A DNA stretch of 64,000 nt from Candidatus Woesearchaeota archaeon (GTDB taxonomy: Archaea > Nanobdellota > Nanobdellia > Woesearchaeales > UBA11576), in assembly GCA_018668595.1 (NCBI GenBank), contig JABJCP010000038.1:1-64000 (forward strand). Direction: 5' to 3'. The notes beneath the pieces were generated by a model. That model was not told the origin of the DNA and ran no database searches. It saw only the letters and a list, made by a program, of their open reading frames with translations. Position numbers and translations under genes: made by a program. This document shows, piece after piece, positions 18,582 to 27,388 of the stretch; within the stretch, counting starts at the first letter, position 1; each line of letters starts with the position of its first letter.

Positions 18582-20564
18582 ATGGCAAAAACAACTAAAA
18601 AAAGTGCTAAAACACTTGTAAAGAAAAAAGAAATTAAAAAAATTGCAGTTGCTAAATCAAAAGCTGTCAAAAAAGAAATCATAGCTAAAGTAAAAAGCCT
18701 AGCTAAACTCAAAGATACTTCTCAAATTGATATTTCAAAAAGCATAGTCGATCAAGTAATAGGACAAGAAGATGCAGTAGAAGTTGTAAAAAAAGCAGCA
18801 AAACAAAGACGACACCTATTCTTAATTGGAGAACCCGGTACTGGAAAAAGCATGCTTGGACTTGCACTTGCAGAGTTGTTACCAAAAGAAAAATTAGTAG
18901 ACTTAGTTTCATTTGCAAATCCTAATGATGAAAATGCTCCATTAATAAGATCTGTAAATGCAGGAGAAGGTCGTAATTTAGTTGCAAAAAGCAGACTAGA
19001 TGCAGGTAATATGTTCAAAAATCAAAACATCCTCATGTTTGTATTAGTAATAATTGCAATGATAGCTCCATGGTGGGCTCGTAGCCATTATAATTCAGAT
19101 GTAATGTTTGCAGCAATGTTTATTGGATCAATGATATTTCTTGGAGCGTTTGTAATATTTTTAAATCTTGGGAAAAAAATGCCAGGAGGAAAAAGCTCAG
19201 CACCAAAAGTAATAGTAGATAACTTTGGAAAAAATCAAGCACCATTCTTTGATGCAACAGGAGCACATGCTGGAGCACTTCTTGGAGATGTTTTACACGA
19301 TCCATTTCAAAGTGGAGGACTTGGAACACCTGCACATGAAAGAGTAGTCGCAGGAATGATACACAAAGCAAACAAAGGAGTACTATTTATCGACGAGGTT
19401 GCAACACTACAACCTCACACACAACAAGAATTACTTTCTGCTTTGCAGGAAAGAAAACATTCTATTACTGGACAAAGTGAAAGAAGTGCAGGCGCTATGG
19501 TTCGAACAGAATCAGTACCTTGTGACTTTGTACTAATTGCTGCTGGAAATGTAGAAACAATAAGAAATATGCATCCAGCCCTACGTTCTCGTATAAGAGG
19601 ATATGGTTATGAAATCTACATGAAAGAAACAATGCTAGATACAACTGCTAACAGATGGAAAATAGCAAAATTTGTAGCACAAGAAGTAAGCAAAGATGAA
19701 AAAATACCTCACTTTTCAAAAGAAGCAGTAGAAGCAATTATTGAAGAAGCACGACGACGTGCAAACAGAAAAGATCATTTGACTTTAAGACTGCGTGAGC
19801 TTGGCGGACTTGTTCGAGCAGCAGGAGACTTAGCAATTGAAATGAAATCTAAACTTGTTTTGAAAGAACATGTAATTAATGCAAAAACAGTTGCAAGAAC
19901 TCTAGAAAAACAAATGGCAGACAAATTTATTGAACGTAAAAAAGAATATGAAGTTATTATTACTTCTGGTCGACTTGTTGGACGAGTAAATGGACTGGCA
20001 GTCATGGGCAGTGGAAGTGCACATAGTGGAATAATACTACCTATAGAATCACAAGTAACTAAGGGCGGAAAAGAAAATCAATTTATTGCAACAGGAAAAT
20101 TAGGAGAAATTGCAAAAGAAGCAATCATAAACGTAAGTGCTATAATTAAAAACTTCTTTGATGAAGACTTAAAAGAAAAATATGATGTATATGTACAATT
20201 TTTACAAACATACGAAGGAGTAGAAGGAGATAGTGCATCTATTGCAGTTGCAACAACAATAATTTCTGCACTCAAAAAAATCCCAATAAAACAAGAATAT
20301 GCAATGACTGGAAGTCTTTCTGTTAGAGGAGATGTATTACCAATAGGCGGAGTAAGTTCAAAAGTAGAAGCTGCGATTGAAGCAGGAATTAAAAAAGTAA
20401 TAGTTCCAAAAAGCAATATGAAAGACATAGTAATTAGTCCTGACAAGCTTAAGACTATTAAGATAATTCCCGTTGAGACAATAACACAAGTTCTTGCAGA
20501 AGTACTAGACTGGAAAGGAAACAAAAAAGTTCTTGATAGTATAAAAGCAAAGAATGGTGGATGA
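18582..20564 (+). CDS. lonB: Archaeal LonB membrane protease
   Basis: This 660-residue ATP-dependent protease is membrane-bound through two helices (about 150-165 and 173-195) placed inside the AAA+ domain, as in all LonB. Walker A is GEPGTGKS (83-90), Walker B is LFIDEV. The protease domain carries the Ser-Lys dyad, Ser551 (EGVEGDSAS) and Lys594 (GGVSSK). The N-terminus adds ~45 Lys-rich residues not usual in the family. A GGAG site precedes the ATG. It degrades damaged or regulatory proteins at the membrane. Confidence 0.96.
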   Translation: MAKTTKKSAKTLVKKKEIKKIAVAKSKAVKKEIIAKVKSLAKLKDTSQIDISKSIVDQVIGQEDAVEVVKKAAKQRRHLFLIGEPGTGKSMLGLALAELLPKEKLVDLVSFANPNDENAPLIRSVNAGEGRNLVAKSRLDAGNMFKNQNILMFVLVIIAMIAPWWARSHYNSDVMFAAMFIGSMIFLGAFVIFLNLGKKMPGGKSSAPKVIVDNFGKNQAPFFDATGAHAGALLGDVLHDPFQSGGLGTPAHERVVAGMIHKANKGVLFIDEVATLQPHTQQELLSALQERKHSITGQSERSAGAMVRTESVPCDFVLIAAGNVETIRNMHPALRSRIRGYGYEIYMKETMLDTTANRWKIAKFVAQEVSKDEKIPHFSKEAVEAIIEEARRRANRKDHLTLRLRELGGLVRAAGDLAIEMKSKLVLKEHVINAKTVARTLEKQMADKFIERKKEYEVIITSGRLVGRVNGLAVMGSGSAHSGIILPIESQVTKGGKENQFIATGKLGEIAKEAIINVSAIIKNFFDEDLKEKYDVYVQFLQTYEGVEGDSASIAVATTIISALKKIPIKQEYAMTGSLSVRGDVLPIGGVSSKVEAAIEAGIKKVIVPKSNMKDIVISPDKLKTIKIIPVETITQVLAEVLDWKGNKKVLDSIKAKNGG

Positions 20565-20568
20565 AAAA

Positions 20569-20706
20569 ATGTTTTCTAAACTCAAATGCAGGATAGGCAT
20601 CCACGTTTGGCAAAAATATATGGGTCCTCAAAACCAAGGAAGTGGAAATTTTTCTCAAAAGTATAAATGTATGAAATGTGGAAAAATAAAAAAGGAGATT
20701 TTTTAA
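20569..20706 (+). CDS. Small zinc-ribbon-like protein
   Basis: This is a 45-residue ORF four bases after lonB. It has Cys7 and a GIHVW segment near the start, then CMKCGK near the C-terminus, the layout of short zinc-knuckle proteins often found in archaea (C..GxHxW...CxxCG). The next gene's ribosome binding site AAGGAG lies inside its last codons. No specific function can be given. Confidence 0.6.
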   Translation: MFSKLKCRIGIHVWQKYMGPQNQGSGNFSQKYKCMKCGKIKKEIF

Positions 20707-20708
20707 TA

Positions 20709-21128
20709 ATGAAATTGACTTACCTCTTTATTATTTTGCTCGTTTGTTCAATATTTAGTTCTGGATGTGACAAAATAGAAAATGTTATTTCCTCAAATCA
20801 AATAGATCTTTATTGCGACACCACAGAAAACAAAGATTGTTTAGATACAATCAAACAGTATAAACGAAATTGCACTAATTCTAAAATTACTTTAGACAGT
20901 GATCTAAATATTATTGAAATGACTCTCAAAAAAACAGACACTCACTGTAAATTTTATGAAAAAGTTATTGGAAGCATAGCTCCTGAATTAGAAGGTGTTT
21001 ATTTAGATTGTAACATACCATTATCTAAACTAGATTTATTTGCAGACTCTACAGGTCTTGATGAAACAAATATTTGGAAGTACTGTACAGGAGATTTAAA
21101 AGAAAAAACGTTTGATATGCTAAATTAA
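20709..21128 (+). CDS. Small Cys-rich lipoprotein
   Basis: This 139-residue protein has a signal peptide and lipobox FSSGC (Cys20), then a ~120-residue polar domain with six further Cys that may form disulphides outside the cell. The start at 20709 follows AAGGAG and places the signal peptide correctly; a longer frame from 20667 is the overlap with the zinc-ribbon ORF. No family recognised. Confidence 0.75.
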   Translation: MKLTYLFIILLVCSIFSSGCDKIENVISSNQIDLYCDTTENKDCLDTIKQYKRNCTNSKITLDSDLNIIEMTLKKTDTHCKFYEKVIGSIAPELEGVYLDCNIPLSKLDLFADSTGLDETNIWKYCTGDLKEKTFDMLN

Positions 21129-21142
21129 TAGAGAATAACAAA

Positions 21143-21637
21143 ATGAAACCTTTAGTATTTTTTATAACTGGAACTAGTGGATCAGGAAAATCAACACTTG
21201 TTGAAAATCTCCATGAAAACCTGAGTTATGTAGAGGTGCATGATTTTGACGAGGGAGGCGTTCCTCCGAATGCAGATGAGAAATGGCGTCGTGATCGAAC
21301 TGATTCTTGGTTAAAGAAAGCAAAAGAATATGCTCAGGATGGAAAATCAACAATAATTTGCGGAGTTAGTGTTCCGTCTGAAATTAAGAATTCTTCTGAA
21401 TATGATAATTCTCTTAATATGCATTATGGATTTATTCATATTGATTCTGATGAAATTAAAAAAAGATTATCTAGTAGAAACTGGGATGCTAAAGAAATTC
21501 AAGATAATATTAACTGGGCAAAACACATAGAAGCAGAAGTTCTTTTACAAGAGGATTATTATGTGGTTGACGGAGTAAAGAATAATGCTTTGGAAGTCGC
21601 AGATAAATTTATTGAGTGGATTGAAAAAAAGAGGTAA
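21143..21637 (+). CDS. P-loop kinase-like NTPase
   Basis: This 164-residue protein has an N-terminal Walker A GTSGSGKST (about 9-17), a DFDEGG segment, and a later IDSDEIKKRLSSR region like the LID/specificity part of small nucleotide or sugar kinases (AAA_33-like). Length fits a single-domain kinase. The substrate is unknown. It is followed within 4 bp by a small membrane protein. Confidence 0.8.
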   Translation: MKPLVFFITGTSGSGKSTLVENLHENLSYVEVHDFDEGGVPPNADEKWRRDRTDSWLKKAKEYAQDGKSTIICGVSVPSEIKNSSEYDNSLNMHYGFIHIDSDEIKKRLSSRNWDAKEIQDNINWAKHIEAEVLLQEDYYVVDGVKNNALEVADKFIEWIEKKR

Positions 21638-21641
21638 AAAA

Positions 21642-21854
21642 ATGGGATTTATTAAATGGGCAGAAGATATTATGAAAAAATTCAAATGGTATGATGTTAA
21701 ATTAGCTCAGATCGCAGCAATTTTTGCAACCTTAACTTTAATAACCCTTTGGCCTGCATTTTTAGAAACAGTACAAAAACTTGATTGGTATTGGTATTTA
21801 ATATTTGCAATAATCACAGGACTACCTTTAGTCAAAAGAATGTTTTTTGATTGA
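21642..21854 (+). CDS. Small two-helix membrane protein
   Basis: This is a 70-residue protein with two hydrophobic helices (about 21-41 and 48-62) and aromatic residues at the interface. GAGGTA before the ATG at 21642 sets the start. It probably shares a transcript with the P-loop kinase upstream. No family recognised. Confidence 0.7.
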   Translation: MGFIKWAEDIMKKFKWYDVKLAQIAAIFATLTLITLWPAFLETVQKLDWYWYLIFAIITGLPLVKRMFFD

Positions 21855-21863
21855 ATAAATTTT

Positions 21864-22298
21864 TTATTTTTTGTTTAAATCTTTCTTAAAAGAATTATTG
21901 ATACCTACATCTATGCAGTTTGAAAGAAAAATACAATCTTTACAAACAAAACTTATATTTGTGTTATTTACCTTTTCTAAAGCAAGATTAAAAATATCTT
22001 TAGCTTTGTGAATTGAATTTGGTTTAATTTTTAAGAATTTAGCAACTTTTTTATCTTGAGATATAACCCACTTGCCAATCTTTTTAGATTGAATGCAATC
22101 ATTGTTATGTTTATGAGGACAAGGTTTGCATAAATCATCTAGTTCTCCTACAACGACTTTGATTTTTGCGTCAGGATGATTTCTAATGTGCATACAAATA
22201 TTTTTCATGTTAAGCGCAAATTCTTCATCATAACCTCCACGATAAAATCTAGGAATACAAAGTAAATGATGAGCTCTAATTTTAATTGTTTGGATCAT
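21864..22298 (-). CDS. DUF1284 Cys-rich protein
   Basis: This 144-residue protein has the DUF1284 signature RAHHLLC near the N-terminus, then a RGGY segment, a CKPCPH block and a CKDCIFLSNC block, together likely metal or iron-sulphur ligands. The function of the family is not known. It is convergent with the small membrane protein. Confidence 0.83.
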   Translation of the reverse strand: MIQTIKIRAHHLLCIPRFYRGGYDEEFALNMKNICMHIRNHPDAKIKVVVGELDDLCKPCPHKHNNDCIQSKKIGKWVISQDKKVAKFLKIKPNSIHKAKDIFNLALEKVNNTNISFVCKDCIFLSNCIDVGINNSFKKDLNKK

Positions 22299-22353
22299 TC
22301 AAGCACAGAATTAAATTGAAAATATAAATGTTTCTAATAAGCATAAGAATATT

Positions 22354-22617
22354 TTATTTTGAACTATATTTTAATTTAATAACTAATTGAATAATACTAA
22401 TTAATAAAGCAATAAAATTGCATACAATAACAGGCCATGCAATAATAAGTGCGCCATATATTAACCAGAGTAAACAATTAAAAAAATATAATAGAACCAT
22501 TCCAAGAGAAACATCATCTACTTTTTTGGTTTTGATAGATTTAATAACTTGAGGAAGCATTAATGCAGTTCCAACAATTGCTGCAGTGAAACCAATTATT
22601 TGTGTAATTAATGCCAT
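22354..22617 (-). CDS. SemiSWEET-type PQ-loop transporter
   Basis: This 87-residue protein has three membrane helices and the PQ motif in the first (ALMLPQVIKSIKTK), the size and pattern of SemiSWEET sugar transporters, which act as dimers. Polar residues WL and CNF in helices 2 and 3 fit the family. Confidence 0.88.
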   Translation of the reverse strand: MALITQIIGFTAAIVGTALMLPQVIKSIKTKKVDDVSLGMVLLYFFNCLLWLIYGALIIAWPVIVCNFIALLISIIQLVIKLKYSSK

Positions 22618-22695
22618 GATGGTATAAACAAAGTATTTCTATATAAATTTTTGTTAATGGAAAACTATTTATAGATTATAGATATTATTTAAGTT

Positions 22696-23076
22696 ATGAT
22701 AAAAGTTGCAAAAGCAGTTATTTTAGATTGTGAAAAAGTTTTATTGATTAAACGATCAGCTAGTTCTAAGTTTTTTAGTTCAATGTGGGATTTTCCAGGA
22801 GGGAAAGTTAAGAATTGCGAAGATAGTGGTTTGTGTGTTGTTCGTGAAACTCATGAAGAAACTGCACTTAAAATTGTTTCGAGTTCATTAATTTTAGAAG
22901 GAGAAGTTAATTTAGATTCTGAGTCTATTAATTATAGTTTGTTTTTAGTTTCTGAATATAAAGGCGGAACTATAATGTTAAGTGAAGACCATACAGAATA
23001 TGGATGGTTTGATCGTGAAGAGATTGAAAGTTTAGATGTTACGCCGTTTGTTGAGAAATACTTTGAGAAAAGTTAA
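22696..23076 (+). CDS. NUDIX hydrolase
   Basis: This 126-residue protein has a Nudix box beginning at Gly36 (G-x5-E42-x7-R50-E51-x2-E54-E55); the usual last Gly is Ala57. WDFPGGK precedes it, as in MutT-like enzymes that hydrolyse nucleoside diphosphate derivatives. All metal-binding Glu residues are present. The substrate is unknown. Confidence 0.93.
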   Translation: MIKVAKAVILDCEKVLLIKRSASSKFFSSMWDFPGGKVKNCEDSGLCVVRETHEETALKIVSSSLILEGEVNLDSESINYSLFLVSEYKGGTIMLSEDHTEYGWFDREEIESLDVTPFVEKYFEKS

Positions 23077-23135
23077 AGTCGTCAATAATTGGTGACGTCA
23101 ATAAATTTATTAATTACTATAGGATTCTTTTTTTT

Positions 23136-23546
23136 ATGAAACAATATTTAACTATCGGATTGATTGTTAGTACACTTACATTAGGTTGCAAGATTACAAC
23201 AGATGCCCATAAAAATACACCTCGTGCAGATCATGAAAAAAAAGAATCAATTATGACAATTGAAGAAATCAGCAAGTTTGGAGATATTGCAGCAGGAGAT
23301 GTTACTGGAGATGGACTTCAAGATATTCTTTATCAAGATAGTTTTGGAAATGTTTATGTTTTTAAAAACCTTGGCGAAGAAAAATTTGCAAAAATAACAG
23401 ATCCCGTATTTAAGGTCGAACAAGGATACACAATAGGTGCAGCAGACATGAGTGGAAATTGCTTTGCAGATCTTATTGTAAGCAGTGAAGATACAGGCAA
23501 AATATATGTCCACTATAATCTTGGAGATCTTGAGTTTGAGAAATAA
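23136..23546 (+). CDS. FG-GAP/VCBS-repeat lipoprotein
   Basis: This 136-residue protein has a signal peptide with lipobox LTLGC (Cys18), then two FG-GAP-like repeats (GDVTGDGLQDILY and ADMSGNCFADLIV) with acidic loops of calcium-binding type. Two repeats are too few for a full propeller, so it may assemble as an oligomer or be a fragment of a longer protein. Confidence 0.78.
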   Translation: MKQYLTIGLIVSTLTLGCKITTDAHKNTPRADHEKKESIMTIEEISKFGDIAAGDVTGDGLQDILYQDSFGNVYVFKNLGEEKFAKITDPVFKVEQGYTIGAADMSGNCFADLIVSSEDTGKIYVHYNLGDLEFEK

Positions 23547-23592
23547 GAATTCTATATTTATGTACGAAAGCTTTATATACTACTAATCCGTA

Positions 23593-23940
23593 ATGAATAA
23601 TAAAATGGAACCAGCAAAATCTATAAAAGAAGCAGTAAAGCTTAGAGTTGACGCATTAACTACTTATACAAACCTAATGGGTGCGAGTGCAGTAGTAATG
23701 TATTTAGCAGCACAACAAGATAAATCAGAAAAAATAAATCAGGCAATGGTTGATATGATTACAGCCATATGTCCGACTGCTACACAACCACCTTTTACAT
23801 CCCAAGTAGAGCTCAAAGAAAATGCACACGGACTATATGAAAAAGTTCAAGATTATAGGCGAGATACACCAGCAGATGTTGTTGAAATGTTTGAAGAAGG
23901 ACTTAGCTTTTTAGAAACACTTTGTGAAAAATATAAGTAA
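23593..23940 (+). CDS. Conserved small helical protein
   Basis: This is a 115-residue, mostly helical soluble protein with no recognised family. A TATA-like TTTATATACT lies about 25-30 nt before the ATG, so the transcript is probably leaderless. A hairpin ACCAC/GTGGT follows at about 23971-23992 and may end the transcript. Confidence 0.65.
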   Translation: MNNKMEPAKSIKEAVKLRVDALTTYTNLMGASAVVMYLAAQQDKSEKINQAMVDMITAICPTATQPPFTSQVELKENAHGLYEKVQDYRRDTPADVVEMFEEGLSFLETLCEKYK

Positions 23941-24026
23941 ATAATTTTTTAAATTTCATTTCTTAATAAAAAACCACGAACTAAAATCAGTGGTATTTAT
24001 TACAAAAAAATGAGTTATAATGTGAG

Positions 24027-24536
24027 TTAATCTTTTTTTGTAATATAATGTCTATAGTATCCAACAAAATTACTTATTAAAAATAAACCTTCTGCAATAA
24101 CACCCATAGGTGAAAAAATAATAAAATTGTAAATTACCAATATAGATGTTCCACTCATCATTAATTTTCTCATCAACTTATTATCTTTTTGAAAATTACC
24201 AATAATAAAAATTACTAAACCAATGCATATAATCAAATCATAAATTTCTACATAAGTAAAAAATAAAGAGATTGTGTTAAGAGCTATGAATATAAATAAA
24301 AATTTTTTATTAGTTGTGAAATAACAAGTTATGAATCTTAAAACAGAAATAAAAACAATTACTCCTGCAGCAATTTTATTTAATAAAAAATAATGCGCAC
24401 TAATAAGACTTGCAGAAATAATTAAACATAAAAATGTATATTCTCTTTTTTTATACTGCAAACTTAAAAAATCAAAACCCATAGCAATAAACATAGCAAT
24501 TTGGGATATTATGAATGCAGTAGATAATTCAAACAT
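24027..24536 (-). CDS. YgjV-like inner membrane protein
   Basis: This 169-residue protein has about six membrane helices. The N-terminal SQIAMFIAMGFDFLSLQYKK and the mid-region RFITCYF resemble the YgjV/Imp family of unknown function. It is divergent from the IMPase-like gene, and the shared upstream region holds a palindrome AAATGTTT..AAACATTT (24571-24595). Confidence 0.7.
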   Translation of the reverse strand: MFELSTAFIISQIAMFIAMGFDFLSLQYKKREYTFLCLIISASLISAHYFLLNKIAAGVIVFISVLRFITCYFTTNKKFLFIFIALNTISLFFTYVEIYDLIICIGLVIFIIGNFQKDNKLMRKLMMSGTSILVIYNFIIFSPMGVIAEGLFLISNFVGYYRHYITKKD

Positions 24537-24615
24537 AATATTTAAGAGAAGTTTGGTTTATATAAATGTTTATAATTAAAAACATTTATAATGTCGAGGT
24601 ATTAATTATTTTAAT

Positions 24616-25467
24616 ATGGATGACGCTAGTATATTAATTGGACTGGGAATTAAAGCATTAGAAAATGCATTTAAAATTCATGAAGAACTCGGGGACAAAG
24701 GACTTGAATCTGTTCAAAAAAATTCTTATGGAGATACTTCTTTAGTAGGCGATCTTGAAGCGGAAAAAGCAGTTATTGACGTATTTAGAAAAGCAAATAT
24801 TCCTTTGCGAATAATTTCAGAAGAACATGGTCAAATTGATCTTTCAGAAAATCCTAAATTTTTAGCAGTACTTGATGGTTTAGATGGAACTATAGTCTAT
24901 AAAACTAAACGAGGAAAAGGAAGATATGGAACTATGTTTGGAATTTTTTCAAATTTAGATCCAACTTATGAAGATTATATTTTTAGTGGTGTGATGGAAC
25001 ATTCTTCTAACAAATTATATTATGCAATTAAAAATAAAGGAGGATTCCTATTACAAAATGGAGAAAAAAGTATTCTTAAATGTAGTTCTAAAATTAAATT
25101 AGATAAATCAACTATAATTTATGTTGACGAATGCTTTGATGGTAATAGAAATGTCCCCCTTATTTATGATACCTATTCATCAAAACTAGAAGGATATAAT
25201 TTTCTTCAACAAAAGTCATCTGCAATTCATTATGTAGATTTAGCACAAGGAACTGCAGACTTAGTATTAGAATGTACAAGAAAAGGCAATCTAGAAATTG
25301 CTGTTGCGTTTGGTTTAGTAAATGAAGCAGGAGGAGTGATTGTTACACGTGATGGAGTTAATATTAATAAGAAAAAATATTTAGTTTTAGGACAAGACAA
25401 ATATATTCCGATAATATCCGCATCAACAATAGATTTAGCAAAAGAATTGATAAGAAAAATATCTTGA
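24616..25467 (+). CDS. Inositol monophosphatase-family phosphatase
   Basis: This 283-residue protein has IMPase/FBPase metal motifs: GDLEAE, IISEEHG and LDGLDGT (usually DPxDGT), with a later DLAQGTADLVLE segment before the C-terminal helix. It probably hydrolyses inositol phosphate, fructose bisphosphate or a nucleotide phosphate. The Pro-to-Gly change in the DPxDGT motif is unusual. Confidence 0.85.
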   Translation: MDDASILIGLGIKALENAFKIHEELGDKGLESVQKNSYGDTSLVGDLEAEKAVIDVFRKANIPLRIISEEHGQIDLSENPKFLAVLDGLDGTIVYKTKRGKGRYGTMFGIFSNLDPTYEDYIFSGVMEHSSNKLYYAIKNKGGFLLQNGEKSILKCSSKIKLDKSTIIYVDECFDGNRNVPLIYDTYSSKLEGYNFLQQKSSAIHYVDLAQGTADLVLECTRKGNLEIAVAFGLVNEAGGVIVTRDGVNINKKKYLVLGQDKYIPIISASTIDLAKELIRKIS

Positions 25468-25501
25468 AGTAAAATTCATATAGTTAATTGAGTTAAGTAA
25501 T

Positions 25502-25798
25502 ATGAATATGGCAGTAACAGAAGAAGATTTAAACATTGCAGATGAGATTTTAGACTGTCTAACTACAGATCCAATGAAATCATTAAAACTTTATGTTCAA
25601 GCAAAACCAGAAGTTAAAAAAATGTTAGGAAGTGTTGATCCTCGAGAACTACTTATTAATATTGATCCAAAAATTGAAACTGAAAAAGTAATGACTTATA
25701 TTGACGCTCAGGAACATGGTAATGAACCGGGAATGAAACGAGCATATAAGTCGAGTAATGAACTTACAAGAAACGAAATAGATGATTTGTTTAAATGA
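25502..25798 (+). CDS. Hypothetical 98-aa protein
   Basis: This is a soluble, acidic, mostly helical protein. No motif is recognised. It is followed 11 bp later by another small unknown gene with site GAGGTA, so the two probably form an operon. Confidence 0.6.
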   Translation: MNMAVTEEDLNIADEILDCLTTDPMKSLKLYVQAKPEVKKMLGSVDPRELLINIDPKIETEKVMTYIDAQEHGNEPGMKRAYKSSNELTRNEIDDLFK

Positions 25799-25809
25799 GG
25801 TAGATAAAT

Positions 25810-26079
25810 ATGGGAGAATTAGATACAGTTAAACATTGCTTAGATGAACTTAATGAATTGAAAAAAGACCAAACAAATGAATTCTGGAGATTTACCCGAT
25901 CAAAAGATCGAGTAACTGGTGAAATGCAAAACAAACGTATCAAAGAAAAGTTTGAAAAACGGTGGAATAAATTAATAATTGCAATGAAAAATCTTAACAT
26001 GACACTCCAAAGTTTAGATCACAATGCTATTGAATTATATAATGGTTTAGCTGGTTGGTTTGATGAAAAGCTAGAATAA
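25810..26079 (+). CDS. Hypothetical 89-aa coiled-coil protein
   Basis: This soluble helical protein has alternating charge (HCLDELNELKKDQ, then KFEKRWNKLIIAMKNL) suggesting a coiled coil or four-helix arrangement. Family unknown. The gene-poor stretch 26080-26418 that follows holds a hairpin CACTAAA/TTTAGTG (about 26269-26294) as a possible terminator, and the antitoxin promoter. Confidence 0.6.
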   Translation: MGELDTVKHCLDELNELKKDQTNEFWRFTRSKDRVTGEMQNKRIKEKFEKRWNKLIIAMKNLNMTLQSLDHNAIELYNGLAGWFDEKLE

Positions 26080-26368
26080 GCTTTTTTTGTAAAACGTTAA
26101 AGTTATATAATTAATTCTATTGAAATATTTTCAAAATAACAGAAAATCTTTCAATATAACTTAGGAAATATTTATTAACCAGTTTGAATAATAAATAATT
26201 ATTGGAAATTGGTTAAATTTTTTAAAAAAATTGAGCTTTATTTAAATTAGAATAAATAAAAAACCCGCACTAAAGTACAGAGTTTTTAGTGTAAACAGTT
26301 GAATAAATAAGGCTTAAAAGCCAAGGTATAAACTCAACTTTTAACAACCAATAAAACCTTGCCAAAAC

Positions 26369-26410
26369 AGCGAAAAGTTTATATATACCTGAGTATACCA
26401 TAGTATACAG
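26369..26410 (+). promoter_or_regulatory. Antitoxin promoter with GTATAC operators
   Basis: TATA box TTTATATATA is followed directly by two copies of AGTATAC (GAGTATACCATAGTATAC) just before the antitoxin start. Paired palindromic sites over the start of transcription are what a ribbon-helix-helix antitoxin would bind for autoregulation. The binding is inference. Confidence 0.6.
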
Positions 26411-26418
26411 TGATATAA

Positions 26419-26658
26419 ATGCAGGCTACAACAATAAAAATTCATGAAGATACAAAAGGACAATTAGATCAATATAGAGAATACAAAAATGAAAGTTATG
26501 ATGAAGTTATTAAGAAAATGATATATATTGCAAAGAACATAAAAACACACCCTCAACTTAGCAAAGAAACAATAATAGCTATTGAAAAAGCTAGAAAAAG
26601 AATTAAATCTGGAAATTTTGTAACAGAAGATGAAGCAAAAAAAAGACTAGGTTTTTAG
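26419..26658 (+). CDS. RHH-type antitoxin of a RelE-like pair
   Basis: This 79-residue protein has an N-terminal strand-helix (ATTIKIHEDTKGQLDQYREY), typical of ribbon-helix-helix DNA-binding antitoxins, and a C-terminal helix region (TEDEAKKRLGF) that would cover the toxin. It precedes the broken RelE-like gene; its stop lies next to the ATG at 26659 that was probably the toxin's original start. Confidence 0.75.
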   Translation: MQATTIKIHEDTKGQLDQYREYKNESYDEVIKKMIYIAKNIKTHPQLSKETIIAIEKARKRIKSGNFVTEDEAKKRLGF

Positions 26659-27095
26659 ATGTATAAAATGAAAAAAATCGAGCTACTCTGCGCACTGAAG
26701 TGCGCAGTATCTTAAACGCTCGATTTTCTGCATTTCAAATTTAACTCATCCACCACATAAATATGGAGGTAATGAGAACTTTGCAATATTAAAGTTCTCA
26801 AAGATAAATTTCATTAAGATAATTTATCTATTCGCAAAATAAATTCGAAATAATATTTGATCGAGCAGCAATTGAATTCTTAGAAAAAATTGAAAAAAAA
26901 CTAGCTAAAAGAATTTGGAATAAAATTATGTCTACAAAAGAAAATCCTCATCGCTTTTTTGATAAATTAGTCGAAAGAAAAGATTATAAGCTAAGAATTG
27001 GAGATTATAGAGTGGTTGCAGATCTAAATGATAAAGAAAAAAAGATCGAAATAACCAGTATAGGACACAGAAAAAATATATATAAAAATATTTAA
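26659..27095 (+). pseudogene. RelE/ParE-type toxin, split by inserted element
   Basis: From about 26853 the frame reads IFDRAAIEFLEKI, then RIWNKI, YKLRIGDYRVVADL and ITSIGHRKNIY, a standard RelE toxin end to end except for its first residues. No ATG, GTG or TTG lies in frame at the 5' end. Removing 26670-26854 joins ATGTATAAAAT to ATTTGATCG and restores M-Y-K-I-F-D-R, the usual RelE start. So the gene was interrupted at codon 4 by structured repeat copy 2. The rest is undamaged, so the insertion may be recent, or the insert may be removed at RNA level. Confidence 0.75.
26670..26849 (+). mobile_element. Structured repeat element, copy 2, inside relE
   Basis: This 180-bp element is homologous to 721-842. 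The head hairpin is perfect: outer stem AAAATCGAGC/GCTCGATTTT around CTGCGCAC-TGAA-GTGCGCAG. It carries about 60 bp not in copy 1, with two more hairpins, GAGAACTTT/AAAGTTCTC and GATAAATT/AATTTATC. AAAAT (26665-26669) and ATAAT (26850-26854) flank it, like a 5-bp target duplication with one change. It encodes no protein, so any mobility would depend on enzymes elsewhere. Confidence 0.65.
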
Positions 27096-27137
27096 ATCTC
27101 AGTTCTTAAAATATTATAAAATTCATCTTTAGCAATA

Positions 27138-27193
27138 AAAATATAAGCATAAAATTTATTAAGTTCTTTTGTAATGATGTGTTTATGGATTTT
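27138..27193 (+). repeat. Direct repeat left of fic
   Basis: This 56-bp stretch matches 28684-28739 at 53 positions. It carries the btpA upstream region and a cut copy of its start (ATGGATTTT, then a stop after eight codons). The two repeats bracket the fic gene, so fic was gained by an insertion or duplication that copied the btpA promoter. Confidence 0.8.
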
Positions 27194-27267
27194 TCAAAAA
27201 AAGTTAACTAATTTATAATTTCTACAGTTAAATTATAACAAAAATGCTTATTGTAAAAAACATCCAT

Positions 27268-27380
27268 TACCAAAACCTACCAATATCTACCAAATTGGTA
27301 GTTCATACTTACTACCAAAACCTACCAATATCTACCAAATTGGTAGAAAGATTTATATAATACCAATTCATTTGTGATTG
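27268..27380 (+). promoter_or_regulatory. Palindromic operators before fic
   Basis: Two 34-bp direct repeats (27270-27303 and 27313-27346) each contain two CTACCAA units and end in the perfect palindrome CTACCAAATTGGTAG. A third half-site ATTGGTAG lies just before the fic ATG, and a TATA-like TTTATATAAT (27350-27359) lies between. This is a clear operator array, probably bound by the fic product itself, which has a C-terminal winged-helix-like domain. Confidence 0.75.
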
Positions 27381-27388
27381 GTAGATAA

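Noticed and set aside
27268..27346. CRISPR array before fic
   Set aside because: Only two repeats, 9-bp spacer, each repeat is itself a palindromic operator; no cas genes.
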